Positions 43,070 to 54,680 of a DNA stretch of 64,000 nt are shown here, piece by piece (within the stretch, counting starts at the first letter, position 1; each line of letters starts with the position of its first letter). Source of the stretch: Bettongia penicillata ogilbyi (lineage: Eukaryota; Chordata; Mammalia; Diprotodontia; Potoroidae); the NCBI GenBank assembly GCA_023548195.1, contig JAJHZJ010000121.1, positions 2,356,220 through 2,420,219 of the forward strand, given 5' to 3'. The notes beneath the pieces are model-generated. The model did not search any database and was not told the origin of the DNA. It saw nothing but the letters and a program-made list of their open reading frames with translations. A program made the translations under genes and the position numbers.

Positions 43070-43562
43070 AAGTTGGAAAACCTGGATTCAGCTTCTACCT
43101 CTGAAATGACTTGTCTGTGTGATCCTGGGCAAGTCACCACCTCCCTGGATCTCAGTTTCCTCTGAATGATGAGAGAAATGGAAGGTTAAAATGTATAATT
43201 TGACTTGTATGGTTATCAACTCCAACAATACTTCATCTCCTCTCTGTAGCAGATGGTCTTCAAGAGTTGCTCTGGCTAAAAATAAGGAGGGTCCTCTAAG
43301 GAAAGACATGCATGGAGACTGGTAGGACCTCTCAGAACTTCCCCTCCTGTAAGCCTAACTAAGCCTTCCAGAACAGTCACCTCAACATGACAAAAAAGCA
43401 TGACAAAGTGTAAATGGAGAGGTGGAAGGGACCTTAAAGGCCATCTAGTACAATCCTCTCATTTTACAGATGACAAACTGAGGCCCAGAAAATTTCAGTG
43501 ATTTGTGAGGGTCACACAGTTGATTTTGTTGGTGACTCAAAATCCAGTGCTCTATCCATTTC
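43070..43562 (+). mobile_element. THER1 and MIR SINE fragments
   Basis: Bases 43070-43200 ('gtgatcctgggcaagtcacc', 'ctcagtttcctctgaatgat') and 43395-43562 ('gtggaagggaccttaaaggc', 'cattttacagatgacaaact', 'gggtcacacagttgatt') are separate copies. Confidence 0.78.
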
Positions 43563-43629
43563 ATTCTTTACTGCAGTTACTTAACAAACAATTATTTAAT
43601 AAATGGATGAACTAAAAAAAAAAAAAGGT

Positions 43630-44098
43630 GATTTTGGCCTTGAGATTAAGTGAAATCTTTCTCTCCTCATCCTCCCAGCTGCTAGTGCTCCACTCCCAAA
43701 ATTTTCTCCAATTTATGTATCGATTTTTGTATGTTCTATGTCTCCCTAAGAGTGGCTTGAGAGCTAGCTGTCCTTGGAGCCAGGAGGAAATGAGTTACAA
43801 TACTGTTTCTGACACTTCTGCCTCTGTAACCCAGAGTATGTCATTTAACTTAGTGGGCTAGACAACTTTCTAATTATGATTGGCAGAGAAGATACCGACC
43901 TATAGTAGCAGAGGGAGTTTTCTCATCTGGGAGTTCCCTATACTAATACAATCACAGGTCCAGTCTCCACTTCTGTATTTTGTATGCATGTATATACTGT
44001 CTCTCCTAATTGAATATAAGTTCCATGAGGGTGGTGGCTGTTTCATTTTTGTCTTTGAACACCCAACACTTAACAGAGCTTAATAAACACTTTACTAA
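43630..44098 (+). mobile_element. LINE-2 3' end split by a full-length SINE
   Basis: L2 sequence at about 43640-43745 resumes at 43970 ('tgaatataagttccatgagg', 'gcttaataaacactttacta'). The insert, 43746-43968, has 'gccaggaggaaatgagttac', 'gacacttctgcctctgtaac', 'ggcagagaagataccgacct' and the ending 'gttccctatactaatacaat'. That is a marsupial CORE-SINE subtype with its own tail; the same tail occurs at 4520-4545. Confidence 0.75.
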
Positions 44099-44124
44099 CT
44101 GGTTTAGCTCCTTCACTATCAGTA

Positions 44125-44290
44125 ATTCTCCCTTCAAAAAATAGACTGGAATGTTTTATGTGAATGTATATGTAGAGCCTATATCAGATTGCATGCCATC
44201 TAGGGGAGGGGAGGAGGAAGGGGGAAAAAATTTGGAACTCAATAGTTTGCTATTGTAAACTAAAAGTAAACAAATTCATTGTTTTTAAAA
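44125..44290 (+). mobile_element. Marsupial L1 3' end
   Basis: 'tatatcagattgcatgccat', 'ggaggggaggaggaaggggg' and 'aatttggaactcaatagttt' match the extreme L1 3' UTR, also seen at 58200-58285. Bases 44291-44894 are unassigned. Confidence 0.75.
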
Positions 44291-44894
44291 ATAGGCTGGA
44301 AAAACCAAAGCCGACACTCTGTGTTCAACTCCTGGAGTCAAAAAAACCAAGGACTATAATATTTTATAATGAAGTTAAAGATACTTTGTTTACTACCCTT
44401 TGGGGTAGCGATTTAAATGGTTGTATATTATTATTTTCTTTGTGTTGTAGGCGAAGTCATTGATGAAAAAGATCTGTAGTGAACTTCTATTATTGTTTTA
44501 AACATTTATGAAACCTCAAGGGGATTCAATCAGAAACTTTTTTAAAAGGGGAAGAGGGATCCCAGAGTTAGATAAAAATCTCTCCAATGGGCTCACTATG
44601 CAAAACAATTCTCCTCTTTGTGTTGTGTTCATATTTAAATTTTAAGGTACTCTATGAGGGAGATTTTGAGGGAGAACTAGTGAAGTATTTTGAATTTTAT
44701 TTTTTCCACCTAAGTCTAGATGGTTCTAGAAAGCTTCCTAAAGAAGCAATAAGTTTCCAGGGCATGTGGTAAAGTTTGGATAAAAGAAGAACTTTTAGTT
44801 AAGGAGATTCATGCAGGTTAAAAAGGACTCCTGGAAGGAAACACATGAGTATAGGAGAGCAGGTAAAGTCAACAGACAATAGAGAGATCTTATT

Positions 44895-45410
44895 TAGAGA
44901 AGTAGCTAAGGTATAGTATAAAGAGAACTAGACCTGAAATCAGAACATCTGAATTCAAATAGCAATTCCACCACTTAGTAGCTCTGTGACCTTGGGCAAG
45001 TCATTTAACTTTGGGGCTGTACTTTTACAGAGTTCTTTAAATTTTGCAAAATGCTTTCCATCCATGGTCTCATTTGAATCCCACCACAACCCTTTGAAAT
45101 AGGTATTATCATCCTCATTTTACAGATGAGGAAACAGGCCTCTTAAGGCATTAAGTGACTTGTTTATATAGCAGGATTCAAATGCAGGCAGTTCATACTG
45201 ACTTCAGTACTGTATCCATTAGGCCCCTGAGAGGTTGTAGGATCATAGGATCCAAGATTTACAGATATAAGTCACCTAGTCCAAGTCCCACCACACCTCT
45301 GTATTTTACAGATGAGGAAACTGGCCCAGAAAGATTAAGTGACCTTGACCAAGGTCACATTGGTAGTAACAAAGCTGGGATTTAAATTCAGATGTTGTGA
45401 CTCAGTGTGT
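44895..45410 (+). mobile_element. Three THER1/MIR SINE copies in a row
   Basis: Bases 44895-45020 ('tgtgaccttgggcaagtcat'), 45022-45225 ('gttctttaaattttgcaaaa', 'cattttacagatgaggaaac') and 45235-45410 ('attttacagatgaggaaact', 'accaaggtcacattggtagt') lie end to end. Confidence 0.82.
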
Positions 45411-45654
45411 ACAATATTGTTAAGATCAAAAGACATAATACATGTACATCACTTTGCAATTCTCTGTGTAATTGTAAAGTTACTACTGTGATTCATATCT
45501 TTCAGAAGAGAAGTTCTTCCTCCTGATTGGTTTAAACATTCTCATGACAAGCCAGAATATGGAGTATATTGTCTCTAATCTCCACAAATCTCCAAACCCT
45601 ACAAGTTTGTGAGATGAGACTAGCAGGCCAAACCTTAGAAACTAAGGGGCTATT

Positions 45655-46185
45655 TTCCTACTGAAGAACACTTAACCAAATTGTGGTATATGAATGAGAT
45701 GGAAATACTATCCTGCCATAAGAAACGAAGAAATGGAGAATTTCAAAAGAAAGTAGGAGGATCTTTATGAACTATGCAGAATGAAGTGATTAAAACTAGG
45801 AGAACAATTTATACAATAATGTCACTATAGAGAATAACAATTTTGAAAGACTTTGGAACTCTGAGTCATGCAATAATAAACCACCAGCTCAAAGTATGAA
45901 ATTGAAAAATGCTTCTCACCTCTCAACAGAAAGGTGATGAACTGAAAATACTGAGACATGCATTTTCTAACGTGGCTAATAGGGAAATTTGGTTTGCAGA
46001 CTATATTTACATAGACATATCTTTTCAAACATGGCTAAGGCGGGAATTTGTTTTGCTAGACTATATAAATGTTTTAAGGGATGTGTTCTTTGGTTAGCAA
46101 TTTTTAATTAATGGGGACCGTAAGAGAACCAGGTTAATTATAAAATACTTGTTATTTAAAAAGAAATTTTTAAAAGAGGGATGAG
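45655..46185 (+). mobile_element. L1 ORF2 end and 3' UTR
   Basis: 'ccaaattgtggtatatgaat', 'actaggagaacaatttatac', 'ctctcaacagaaaggtgatg' and 'cgggaatttgttttgctaga' are in L1 order. 'gctaatagggaaatttggtt' is a partial internal repeat of the last block. Confidence 0.82.
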
Positions 46186-46334
46186 ATAAGCAGGAGTGAG
46201 AATGAACTGAACCTGATACGGTGCCAAACAACAGATGAGAGATGAATGGGGAGGTGCAATGCCTTTAACTGGAAGACTTTAATCTTTTAAATTGGATTAC
46301 CAAAAGTTTTACCAGTACAAGTGACAACTTTTAT

Positions 46335-46410
46335 ATCTTTATCTATCTACAGATAGATAGAGATATATATGTATATATAAAGATATAGATCTTTATCTTT
46401 CTATAACCTC
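46335..46410. repeat. (TAGA)n/(ATCT)n low-complexity tract
   Basis: Self-complementary 'atctatctacagatagat' is followed by ATAT and ATCTTT runs, so the stretch could fold into a hairpin. Confidence 0.85.
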
Positions 46411-46493
46411 TCTTAATTTGGAAGGCGCTCTTTCTTGTTTCCTCCACTAACAATTTCTCCACGGATGCCAAGGAAGAGACCATCACTCCTCAC

Positions 46494-46661
46494 ATGGACA
46501 AGTCAAGTCAGTCCACGGAAAATGACCAGGAGAAGGTAATTAACACGGGGCCCGGGCGAGGACTGCGGCGCATGCTCAGGAGTTTGGGCCGGTTCCTGGT
46601 AAAGTGGAAACCCGAGTCTCCTGCGTACACGGGAGAAGAAGCCACACCTATTCCACCTTGA
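46494..46661 (+). CDS. Unrecognised 55-codon ORF at a CpG-rich block (doubtful)
   Basis: The ATG at 46494 opens a frame reading MDKSSQSTENDQEKVINTG to a stop at 46659-46661. The frame is stop-free from 46407, 84 codons in all. A donor-like 'gagaag/gtaatt' lies at 46535/46536. Kozak context is weak (C at -3, G at +4). I know no homologue, and the G+C-rich context favours chance frames, so confidence is low. It could equally be part of a non-coding divergent transcript. Confidence 0.2.
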   Translation: MDKSSQSTENDQEKVINTGPGRGLRRMLRSLGRFLVKWKPESPAYTGEEATPIPP

Positions 46662-47150
46662 TTGGCAGCTACATTACCTGCCCGGGGATCCAGCTCGCGG
46701 GGAGCTGCGGTCCTGAACTTCCGGGAGCGTTTCTATCGCCTCCCTGGTCCTGAGACTCAGAGTAGCCAGTAAGCCAGGCTGCGACGTGCAGTCCTGTTCC
46801 ACCAGAGCCCAGGACGCCGCTGTCCTCTGGGCTTTAAGAGGCAGGAAACGAGACTCCATTCTTTAAATACCACGATCGCCTCATTTTAAAACGAAAGGGA
46901 GCCTCAGGAGGGCTGGGGCGGTGGGTGTGAGCCTGGGCACACGCTCAAGTACTGGTTGGGTCCAGTTGTTATCTGGGTTGTGCCTGCAGGCTGTAGTGAT
47001 GGGTAAGGAAAAGAAAAACAAGCCAGGACGATCATGAAACCTAATCTGAAACTAATAGGCGGAGTGCGCAGCCCTTCTTGAACTTGGCCCTTTTCTCCCG
47101 GGAGTTAGAATAATCACTCAAGGCCACCCACGACCCACGTTTGGATCCGG
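46540..47150. promoter_or_regulatory. Second CpG-rich block, candidate promoter or enhancer
   Basis: CpGs cluster here ('ggcccgggcgaggactgcgg', 'gctcgcggggagctgcggtc', 'cttccgggagcgtttctatc') well above the surroundings. Motifs include an NRF1-like 'gcgcatgctc' (46567-46576), a CCAAT box on the minus strand ('gattggc', 46660-46666) and an ETS/GABPA core 'acttccggga' near 46720. It lies about 4.4 kb upstream of the DOCK9 start codon. No transposon signature covers the core. Confidence 0.6.
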
Positions 47151-47204
47151 GAATTGTAGATTTCCTTTGTTTGTTTCCTTTCTCCAGTTCTCTCTTTTAA
47201 AGAT

Positions 47205-47405
47205 CAACTGGGAATCAGTACACTGGGGTTCATCATCTGCCAACAAGTGCTTCAGACTTACTGCGAGGTGCCTGGCAACTATATGCCCTTGGATTCAAAC
47301 AGTGGTTTGAGCAAGTCATTTAAAATTTCTCTGCCTTAGTTACGCAAAATCAAAGATGACTAGATGACCTTCAGGGTCCCTGGCAATTACCAATCACTGA
47401 TCCTA
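47205..47405 (+). mobile_element. THER1/MIR-type SINE
   Basis: 'gatgactagatgaccttcag' and 'ggtccctggcaattaccaat' mark the THER1 3' half, and 'gagcaagtcatttaaaattt' the core. Bases 47590-47700 hold a MIR head ('cattaatactttatctcatt'). Bases 47406-48029 are otherwise unassigned. Confidence 0.7.
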
Positions 47406-48029
47406 GATCACTGGGGTGGTATTTCAATGGAAATCCTTATCTACTTCCAGGGAAAGATTTAAAATGTTAAGGAACCAAATTGTAAGGCATCCTTGAATTT
47501 ATTTACTGAAAATACTAATAAAGCTTGAGGCATCTTTATTAGTAACTGAAATTTCTTGTTTTTCACGAGGTAAAATTGGAACAGAATCCCAAATTGTGAT
47601 ATATCTTATACTTCAAAGAGTTTCACGTTTACATTAAGACTTTAGGGTTTACAAAAAAAAAAAGCTTTACATTAATACTTTATCTCATTTGTTCTCCATT
47701 CTCCTTTTAACACATGCATGCCTTGTTCATGACCAGAAGGTGGTAGATTAAGGTGTATCACCAGAGGGACACTTCGAACCCACTTCTGACTTAAAGTCCA
47801 ACTTTATTTAAAGTATATTCTGCTTCAAATATTACAACTCTTCCTCTCTAGAACCTGCACCTTATGATTCTTGACATTATATTTATTTCACTGTCAATAC
47901 TTCAATGGATCTGTGATCTCATATGGTAGGTGCTCCCTAGAAAAGTGAAAATGACAATTAATTTACCCTCTTATCTACATACTATGGAACTCTTTTCTAT
48001 GAATTTCTATAAAAGCATCCACACAAAGA

Positions 48030-48830
48030 ATTGCAAACTGAAGGGATCCCTGTCGTATATGATTGTGATGGAATGTTGTTATTTAATCATGTCCAACTCT
48101 TTGTGACCCCATTTGGGGTTTTCTTGGCAAAGTTCCTGGAATAGTTTGCCATTTCCTTTTCCAGCTCATTTTTATAGGTGAGGAACCTCAGGCAAACAGG
48201 ATTAAATGACTTGCCCAGGATCACACAGCTAGTAAGTGTCTGATGCCTGATTTGAATTTAAGAAGATGAGTCTTCCTGACTCCAGGGTTCTACCCACTGG
48301 GCCACCTAGCTATCCTGTGATGGAACACTATTGTACTGTAAGAAATGATGAAGAGAATGGTTTCAGAAAAAACTGGAAAGGCTTTTCTGAACTGATACAA
48401 AATGAAATGAGCAGAACCAGGAAAACATAGTACAAACACTAAGAAAAATACTGTAGTAATAGCTGTGAAAGACAGCAATTGTGATACTTAACCTTTGTTT
48501 GCTTCAGTTTCCTCATCTATAAAATGAGATAAGAATTGTAAAGCACTTAGCGAAGTACGTGGCACATAGTAAATACTATATGAATGTTAGCTATCATCAA
48601 ACGTCATTATTATCAATAGAATGATCCACAGTAATTCCAAAGGACTCCTGTTGAAAAATGCTATCAACCTCCAGAGAGAGAATTGATGGGCTTCGAGTTC
48701 AGATTAAAGCATATTTTTTTCTTGCTTCTTTTTCTTTACAACATGACTAATGTGGAAATATGTTTTGCATGACTTCATATGTATAATGGATATTTTATTT
48801 CTTGCCTTCTCAATGGGTAGAAAGGGTAGA
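48030..48830 (+). mobile_element. L1 ORF2 end and 3' UTR carrying two SINE insertions
   Basis: L1 blocks lie at 48030-48073, 48326-48486 ('gtaagaaatgatgaagagaa', 'caaaatgaaatgagcagaac') and 48619-48830 ('agaatgatccacagtaattc', 'accctccagag'-like, 'tgccttctcaatgggtagaa'). They are collinear with 57840-58240. A MAR1 and a THER1-type tail (48487-48618) interrupt them. Confidence 0.85.
48074..48315 (-). mobile_element. MAR1-type SINE with 10-bp TSD, inside L1
   Basis: It begins 'tgttgttatttaatcatgtc' and 'ttgtgaccccatttggggtt' and ends 'ccactgggccacctagctat'. The perfect repeat 'tgtgatggaa' lies at 48064-48073 and 48316-48325. Removing the SINE and one repeat restores the L1 reading. Confidence 0.93.
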
Positions 48831-50529
48831 GGGACAAACTGAAAGCAAAAATTAAAAGTAAAGGGAAAAGAACATAAAATAATCCACATTATGCTCTGGG
48901 GGTCTTCCTTCATTTCTTTTGACTGTCTCCTGTTAATAACCCTTCCCAATACCAAAACTCTACATAAGTAATTGTCTTTTTTTCCATTTCCCAAACCTCT
49001 GGTTGGGGAATTGATTCATTATTTTTCAGAACGAATAGATTTTGTTTGAGAGAACATGGGAACAATGAATTGCACACATTCTAGTTGCAATCTAATAATA
49101 TTGCTTAACTGAGCTAAAATGATGAACCCCCAGAGAGAAATAATGAACAAGACCCCAGAAGAGGCAAGTCTGTGTGAAATGGCAAATGGCCCTATTTATT
49201 GTATGAGTTTGTTTTTTTTTTTCAGAATGCCAATTCTCACAAACTATGATTTTTCTCCCAAGCTGTTTCATTGGGGAGCCAACCCAACCCAAATTCCAAA
49301 TCAACAACAGAACAATGACATTTTAGGATTATTGTCTTGTTTTGTCCTTATTGTCATTTATTTATGACATAAAGAAAAGTAGCAGCATATTCCTAGAAGA
49401 AGGAGACCCTAAACTGCTCCATTATCAAATATGATGTTAGATTATGACGAGTCTACATTCTGGTATTTCTAGTACATCTTGTCCATCTATGACTGCCTTT
49501 AATGATATGTAGGGAGTGGTTGGAAGGACTATCTATATACTTTTTTAGTGAAGGTGGGAGCCTTGGGAATGTTGTTCTTACTGGTTGGTGAAAATATTGG
49601 TAGGTGGAGAAGATGATGTCTAATTGTAGTCTTGGTGTTTTGCATATAAATGAATGCACTTCACCCAGACATTGACCAACCCACACATTACAACCGTTTA
49701 AGTGATATTTTATTACTTTATCATTTCCTAGTTTTGATGGATTTAATAATATCCTATTATATGTGTTCAATTTAAAAATCTTTTCATCAGCAAATAGAAT
49801 TTGTGTTCATCTGCACATGGTAAGGAGACAATGGCAGAGACTCTTGGGTAGTATGAACAGATGCAGAACAAAGTGGGCAGGACCAGGAAAAAAAATTATA
49901 GAACAATAATGGTACTTCCCCAGTGTGAGAAGGGAAACGCTTTAGAGAGCCATCTAAGGTCTTCTCACTAGAGGTGGTAGCCAATTCCCCAGGCAGGGGA
50001 AGTCCTTTAGGGCAGATGGAAGATGCCAGATCTTGCAGCTTTCCCAGAACCTGTGTAGGAGCAAAAGCAGCAAATGGTGGGAGTGATCCAAGACCAAGGT
50101 GTAGGTGGCCTTAATCAGCATATGAAAAAGTGGATATTCAAGAGAAGACGGTATAGAAAGGAATCAGTTCACCAAAGGATCAAGAGGGAGTGAAGAGGAG
50201 AGAGTGGCTAGTGCAAAGGACATAGCCTGGGAGAGAACTGAGAGGTCTAGGGAGTAGGATGAAGAGTAGGGACCATCTTTGGGTGTAGCTTACGTGCAGC
50301 AGAGGAGTAGCTCACAGGAAATGAGTAAGTTGAGGAACTGTGAGGTTGAGATATATGAGAGAGAGTCTGGAGTCCCTAGTATAAGGACAAGAGTTGTGGA
50401 GGAGAGAAAAATTTGGTACCTGCACTAGATATCAAGCTCATTAAGAAAGGAAGAGGAGTAACCTGGGAGCCTGTAGACAACACCTTCCATATTTTACAGA
50501 AAAAATTGAGGCCATTCACTGTGAACTTC
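48831..50529. other. Upstream sequence with an L1 scrap
   Basis: Bases 49850-49915 ('tgaacagatgcagaacaaag', 'gggcaggaccaggaaaaa') are L1 3' UTR. The rest, including a purine-rich stretch at 50160-50400, gave no assignment. Confidence 0.4.
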
Positions 50530-50725
50530 CTCTTCTCTCCCCTTCCTTATTTCCTATCACTCAGATGCCTTCTGCCATTTTCTCTTCCTCCATCTCTCTT
50601 TCATATAATAAAGTGGCCTCACTCCTGGCCAAAAATAACCTCTCTACTTGACCAAGTGATCCCGTTCTGTCCCTTCTCCTTCAATAGATTGTCCCCTCTG
50701 CCATTCCCACTCTTTCACTTATTTT
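50530..50725 (+). mobile_element. LINE-2 ORF2 region, left half
   Basis: Pyrimidine-rich L2-like sequence includes one copy of the 15-bp target site 'tctttcacttatttt' (50711-50725). It resumes after the L1 insert at 51222. Confidence 0.6.
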
Positions 50726-51221
50726 TCTTTTTTATCTTATTTTTCATTTATGAAATAAAACAAGCATTTCCATAACATAGTAGAATTAAAAAAGATGATT
50801 GCAATGAAATTCTAGATCTATTGTGTTTAACTTACTATTCTTTTTAAATATATCATAGTTATTTTGTCACTTTTTATTCTTTGATTAAAAGTATTTAGCT
50901 AAAACCATCCACAGGCATTACTGGAAATGGGGATAAGCTAGAAAGAAGCCTTCCCAGTAAGATCAGATGTGGAACAAGGATGCCCACTGTCACCAATATT
51001 ATTCAATTACTGTATTGTATCCTAGCAGCAGCAATAAGAGGAAAAAAAGAAATAGAAGAAATCAAAATAGGTAATGAGGTAATAAAACTATCTCTTTTTG
51101 CAGGTGATATGATGGTATAGTTGGAAAATCCCCAAGACTCAACTAAAAAGTTAATTGAAACAATTAATGATTTTAGGAAAGTAGCAGGATATAAAGTAAA
51201 TCCACATAAATCATAAACATT
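50726..51221 (-). mobile_element. 5'-inverted (twin-primed) L1 insertion
   Basis: The insert lies between perfect 15-bp repeats 'tctttcacttatttt' (50711-50725 and 51222-51236). Its left part is an L1-type 3' end in antisense: a T-rich start (poly(A) complement), then 'gaaataaaacaagcatttcc' and 'ctttttaaatatatcatagt'. From about 50905 it changes to sense-strand L1 ORF2: 'attactggaaatggggataa', 'ggatgcccactgtcaccaat', 'ctctttttgcaggtgatatg'. Two halves in opposite orientation inside one TSD are the product of twin priming. The ORF2 part is RT sequence with frameshifts and stops. Confidence 0.82.
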
Positions 51222-51550
51222 TCTTTCACTTATTTTCAGTCTCTTCCTGTCTACTGGCTCATTCAATACTGCCTGCAAATGTTTTTCCTATCCTGAAAAA
51301 ACCCTCACTTGATTCTTTCATCCCCTCTACCTATTGTCCTATATCTTTTCTGCCTTTTGTAGCTAAACTCCTAGAAAAGGCCTATAACAAGTGCCTACAC
51401 TTTTTTCCCCTCTTTCTCCCTTCTTAATAGTAATAATCTGACTTCCAACCTTATCATTAAACCAAAACTGTTTGCTCCAAAGTTATTAATCATCTCTCAG
51501 ATGACAAATGCAACCTTTTCTCAAACCTCATTCTCCCTGACCTCTCTGCT
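51222..51550 (+). mobile_element. LINE-2 reverse-transcriptase region, right half
   Basis: 'agctaaactcctagaaaagg', 'caagtgcctacacttttttc', 'gctccaaagttattaatcat' and 'ctccctgacctctctgct' follow the L2 RT coding order and stop before the catalytic motif. Bases 51551-52094 hold only a SINE end at 51780-51870. Confidence 0.72.
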
Positions 51551-52094
51551 TTGCATATAGAAATGCTCTTTTGATGTTAACTTCAGAATAAAAAAATTAA
51601 TTTTTAAAAATAGGAATGGTCCTGTGGGAGCTGATTTTTTTTTGCTAAGTACAAATGAAGTATAGGGGCTGATCTGTGATTTCAATCTGTGATTGGTATA
51701 GGGGCATTCCAGATGAGGAAACTCCCTTATTCATTGCTGGTGAGCACTTTATCTGAAACCTATAGTCTTTAAAGAGTTGTCATACAGCATGTATCAGAGA
51801 CCAGACTAAAACCCAGGTCTTCTTGACTTCAAGGATAGCTCTCTATTGTACCATGCTGTCTTTCTAAGTATTTTGACACATGCAATTAAAAAACATATGA
51901 AGACAATTCTCCTACTAACAGTTCCAGGAGAAAATCAGTAAATATCTATAACTAAATTAGTAGACTTCTGTTTTTTTCAGTGTTGGTTCTTCAATGACAT
52001 AAAATTTATAATCATCTCACTTCCTCAAAGAAAGATTCTGATTGAAGATGGAATTTTTATAGCATTCTCTTAAAAAAATAATCTAAGAGAACAG

Positions 52095-52725
52095 TACCAT
52101 ATATATGAAAATATTTATAGTAGTAGTACCTCTGCTACAAACATATGGAAGCAAATAAGGTGCCCATTGATTACAGAATGCTTAAACAAATTGTAATATA
52201 TGAATATGATAAAAATAGTCCTCTAAGAAACACTGGATATGAAGAATTCAGAGAAACTGCTTAAGATTTGTATGAACTAATGCACAATAAAGTCAAACCA
52301 GGCGAACAATTTACTACCTATCATTCACTAATCTGATGTAGATGAAAACACTAACAGAGACTTCTAAGAATATCTGATCAATAAACAATATTGACTCCAG
52401 AGTGTTGATGGTGAAACATGCTTCCCTCTTCTGGTTTGTGTTTTGAGGCAAGTGACTTGCCCAGGGTCATTCACCTATTAAGTTTCTAAGTCCACATTCT
52501 AACCCAGGATCACCTGACTTCAGGGCTGGCACTCTATCCACTGAGCCACCTACCCACCCCCCATGCTTCCTTTTTCTAAGCAGAAAGGAACAAAATTATA
52601 AGTGTAGAAGGAGGCATATTGTCAGATATGGACAATGTGTTGGTTAATTTTGCTTAACTATTTTTCTTTGTTTCTCAGCAAGGTACACACAGTAGTGTGA
52701 GGGTGATTTGGAAGTTATGCCAATG
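52095..52725 (+). mobile_element. L1 3' region split by a SINE
   Basis: L1 blocks 'gcttaaacaaattgtaatat' and 'tgtatgaactaatgcacaat' run to about 52425. They continue at 52571-52725 ('ggttaattttgcttaactat'). Confidence 0.75.
52426..52561 (+). mobile_element. CORE-SINE 3' half with TSD, inside L1
   Basis: 'gtgacttgcccagggtcatt' and 'ctatccactgagccacctac' give core and end. 'catgcttcc' flanks it at 52417-52425 and 52562-52570. Both copies continue with T/C-rich sequence, so the true TSD may be longer. Confidence 0.8.
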
Positions 52726-52820
52726 TTTTTTTAAAAGTAATCAGTCAGTCAATAAACACTTATTTTTTTAATTTCCACATTAGTCATCTTGCAAAGAAGA
52801 ATTAGAACCAAAGGGAAAAG

Positions 52821-52928
<108 letters not shown>

Positions 52929-53048
52929 AGAGAGAACAGTGGGCTTTGATCTGCATCCAAACTCCATAGTTCTCTCTCTCCAGATGTGAACAGCAACTTC
53001 CAACACAAGTCCTTTGGATAAATGCATAGTGGAGTGGAGCTAAGTCTA

Positions 53049-54515
53049 TCAAAGTTGGTCTTTGCACAACGTTGCTGTTATTGTGAATGGATGTTCTCCT
53101 GAACAATGTTCGCTCAGCATCAGTTCATGTAAGTCTTTCCGGACTTTTCTGAAGTCCATCTGCTTATCATTTCTTATAAAACAATAGTATTCCATTATAT
53201 CTATATACCATAGCTTGTTCATCCATTCCCCAATTGATGGGCATCCCCTCAATTTCCAATTCTTGGCCACCACTGAAGGAATTGCTATAAATGTTTTTGT
53301 CCATTTGGGTCCTTTTTCCATTTTTGTCATCTCTTTGGGATACAGACTTAGCAGTGGTATTGCTGGTTCAAAGCACAGCTCCACATTGCTCTCCCAAATG
53401 GTTGGATCAGTTCAAACCTCCACCAATAGTTTATTAGTGTCCCAGTTTTCCCAGATCCCCTCCAACCTTTGTCATTTTCTTTACCCATCATATTAAGCAA
53501 CCTGATAGGTGTGAGTTGTTTTAATTTGCATTTCTCTAATCCTTAGTGATTTAGAGCCTTTTTTATATGACTATAGATAGCTTTAATTTCTTCATCTGAA
53601 AACTGTCTGTTCATATCCTTTGACCATTTATCAATTGGGGAATGACTTGTATTCTTATAAATTTGGTTCGGCTCTCTATATATTTTAGAAATGAGGCCTT
53701 TGTAAGAGACGCCAACTGTAAAAACTGTTTCCCAGCTTTCTACCTCCCATCTAATCTTTTGCATTCATTTTGTTTGTGCAAAACCTTTTTAATTTAATGT
53801 AATCAAAACTATCCATTTTGCATTTCATAATGTTCTTTGTCTCTTATTTGGTCATAAATTCTTATCTTCTACATAGATCTGACAGGTAAACCATTCCTTG
53901 CTCTCCTAATTTGCTTATAGTATCATTCTCTATGTCTAAATCCTGCTCCTATTTTGACCTTATCTTGGTATCTGGTATAACATGTTGGTCTATGCCTAGT
54001 TTCTGTCATGCTATTATGCAGTTTTTCTAGCAGTTTTTATCAGATAGTGAGCTTCTTATGCCAAAAGCTGGAGTCTTTGCGTTTATTGAACATTAGATTA
54101 CTATAGTCATTGACTATTTTGTCTTGCGTACCTAACCTATTCCACTGATCCACGACTCTATTTCTCAATCAGTACTTAGCTTCAATGACTGCTGCTTTAA
54201 AATATAATTTAAGATCTGGTACAGGTAGGCCTCCTTTCCTTGCCTTTCTTTTAATTAATTCCGTTGATATTCTGAAACTTTTGTCCTTCCAGATGAATTT
54301 TGTTACTATTTTTTCTAGCTCTAATTTTGGTAGTTTGATTGGTATGGCACTGAATAAGTAAGTTCAGTTACGTAGAATTGTCAATTTTATTATATTAGCT
54401 TGGCCTACCCATGAGCAACTGAAATTTTTCCAGTTATTTAGATCTGACTATATTTGTGTGAAAAGTGTTCTATAATTGCATTCTTATAGTTCCTGGGTTT
54501 GTCTTAGTAGGTAGA
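53049..54515 (-). mobile_element. L1 ORF2 C-terminal half and start of 3' UTR (antisense)
   Basis: On the minus strand 53049-53384 reads 'PAIPLLSLYPKEMTKM', 'CPSIGEWMNKLWYIDIMEYY', as in the L1 ORF2p C-terminus. A second piece at 53543-53764 reads 'SHSPIDKWSKDMNRQFSDEE', 'IKAIYSHIKKALNH'. Stops and frameshifts separate the pieces. The copy is cut at both ends. Confidence 0.92.
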
Positions 54516-54519
54516 CTCT

Positions 54520-54680
54520 CATCAATAAACATTTATTAAGCACCTAGTATGTATCAGACACTGTGTTAAACATTGGAAATACAAAAAGGGCAAAAGACAG
54601 TCCCTGCCCCACCAAGAGCTAATTTTTTTAAAAAAAGGAAAACAACATAAAAATCAATACAAATTTAGGTGGAAAAAAAT
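54520..54680 (-). mobile_element. LINE-2 3' end (antisense)
   Basis: 'catcaataaacatttattaa', 'gcacctagtatgtatcagac' and 'aaaagacagtccctgcccca' are the L2 tail complement. Bases 54681-55184 are unassigned. Confidence 0.82.
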
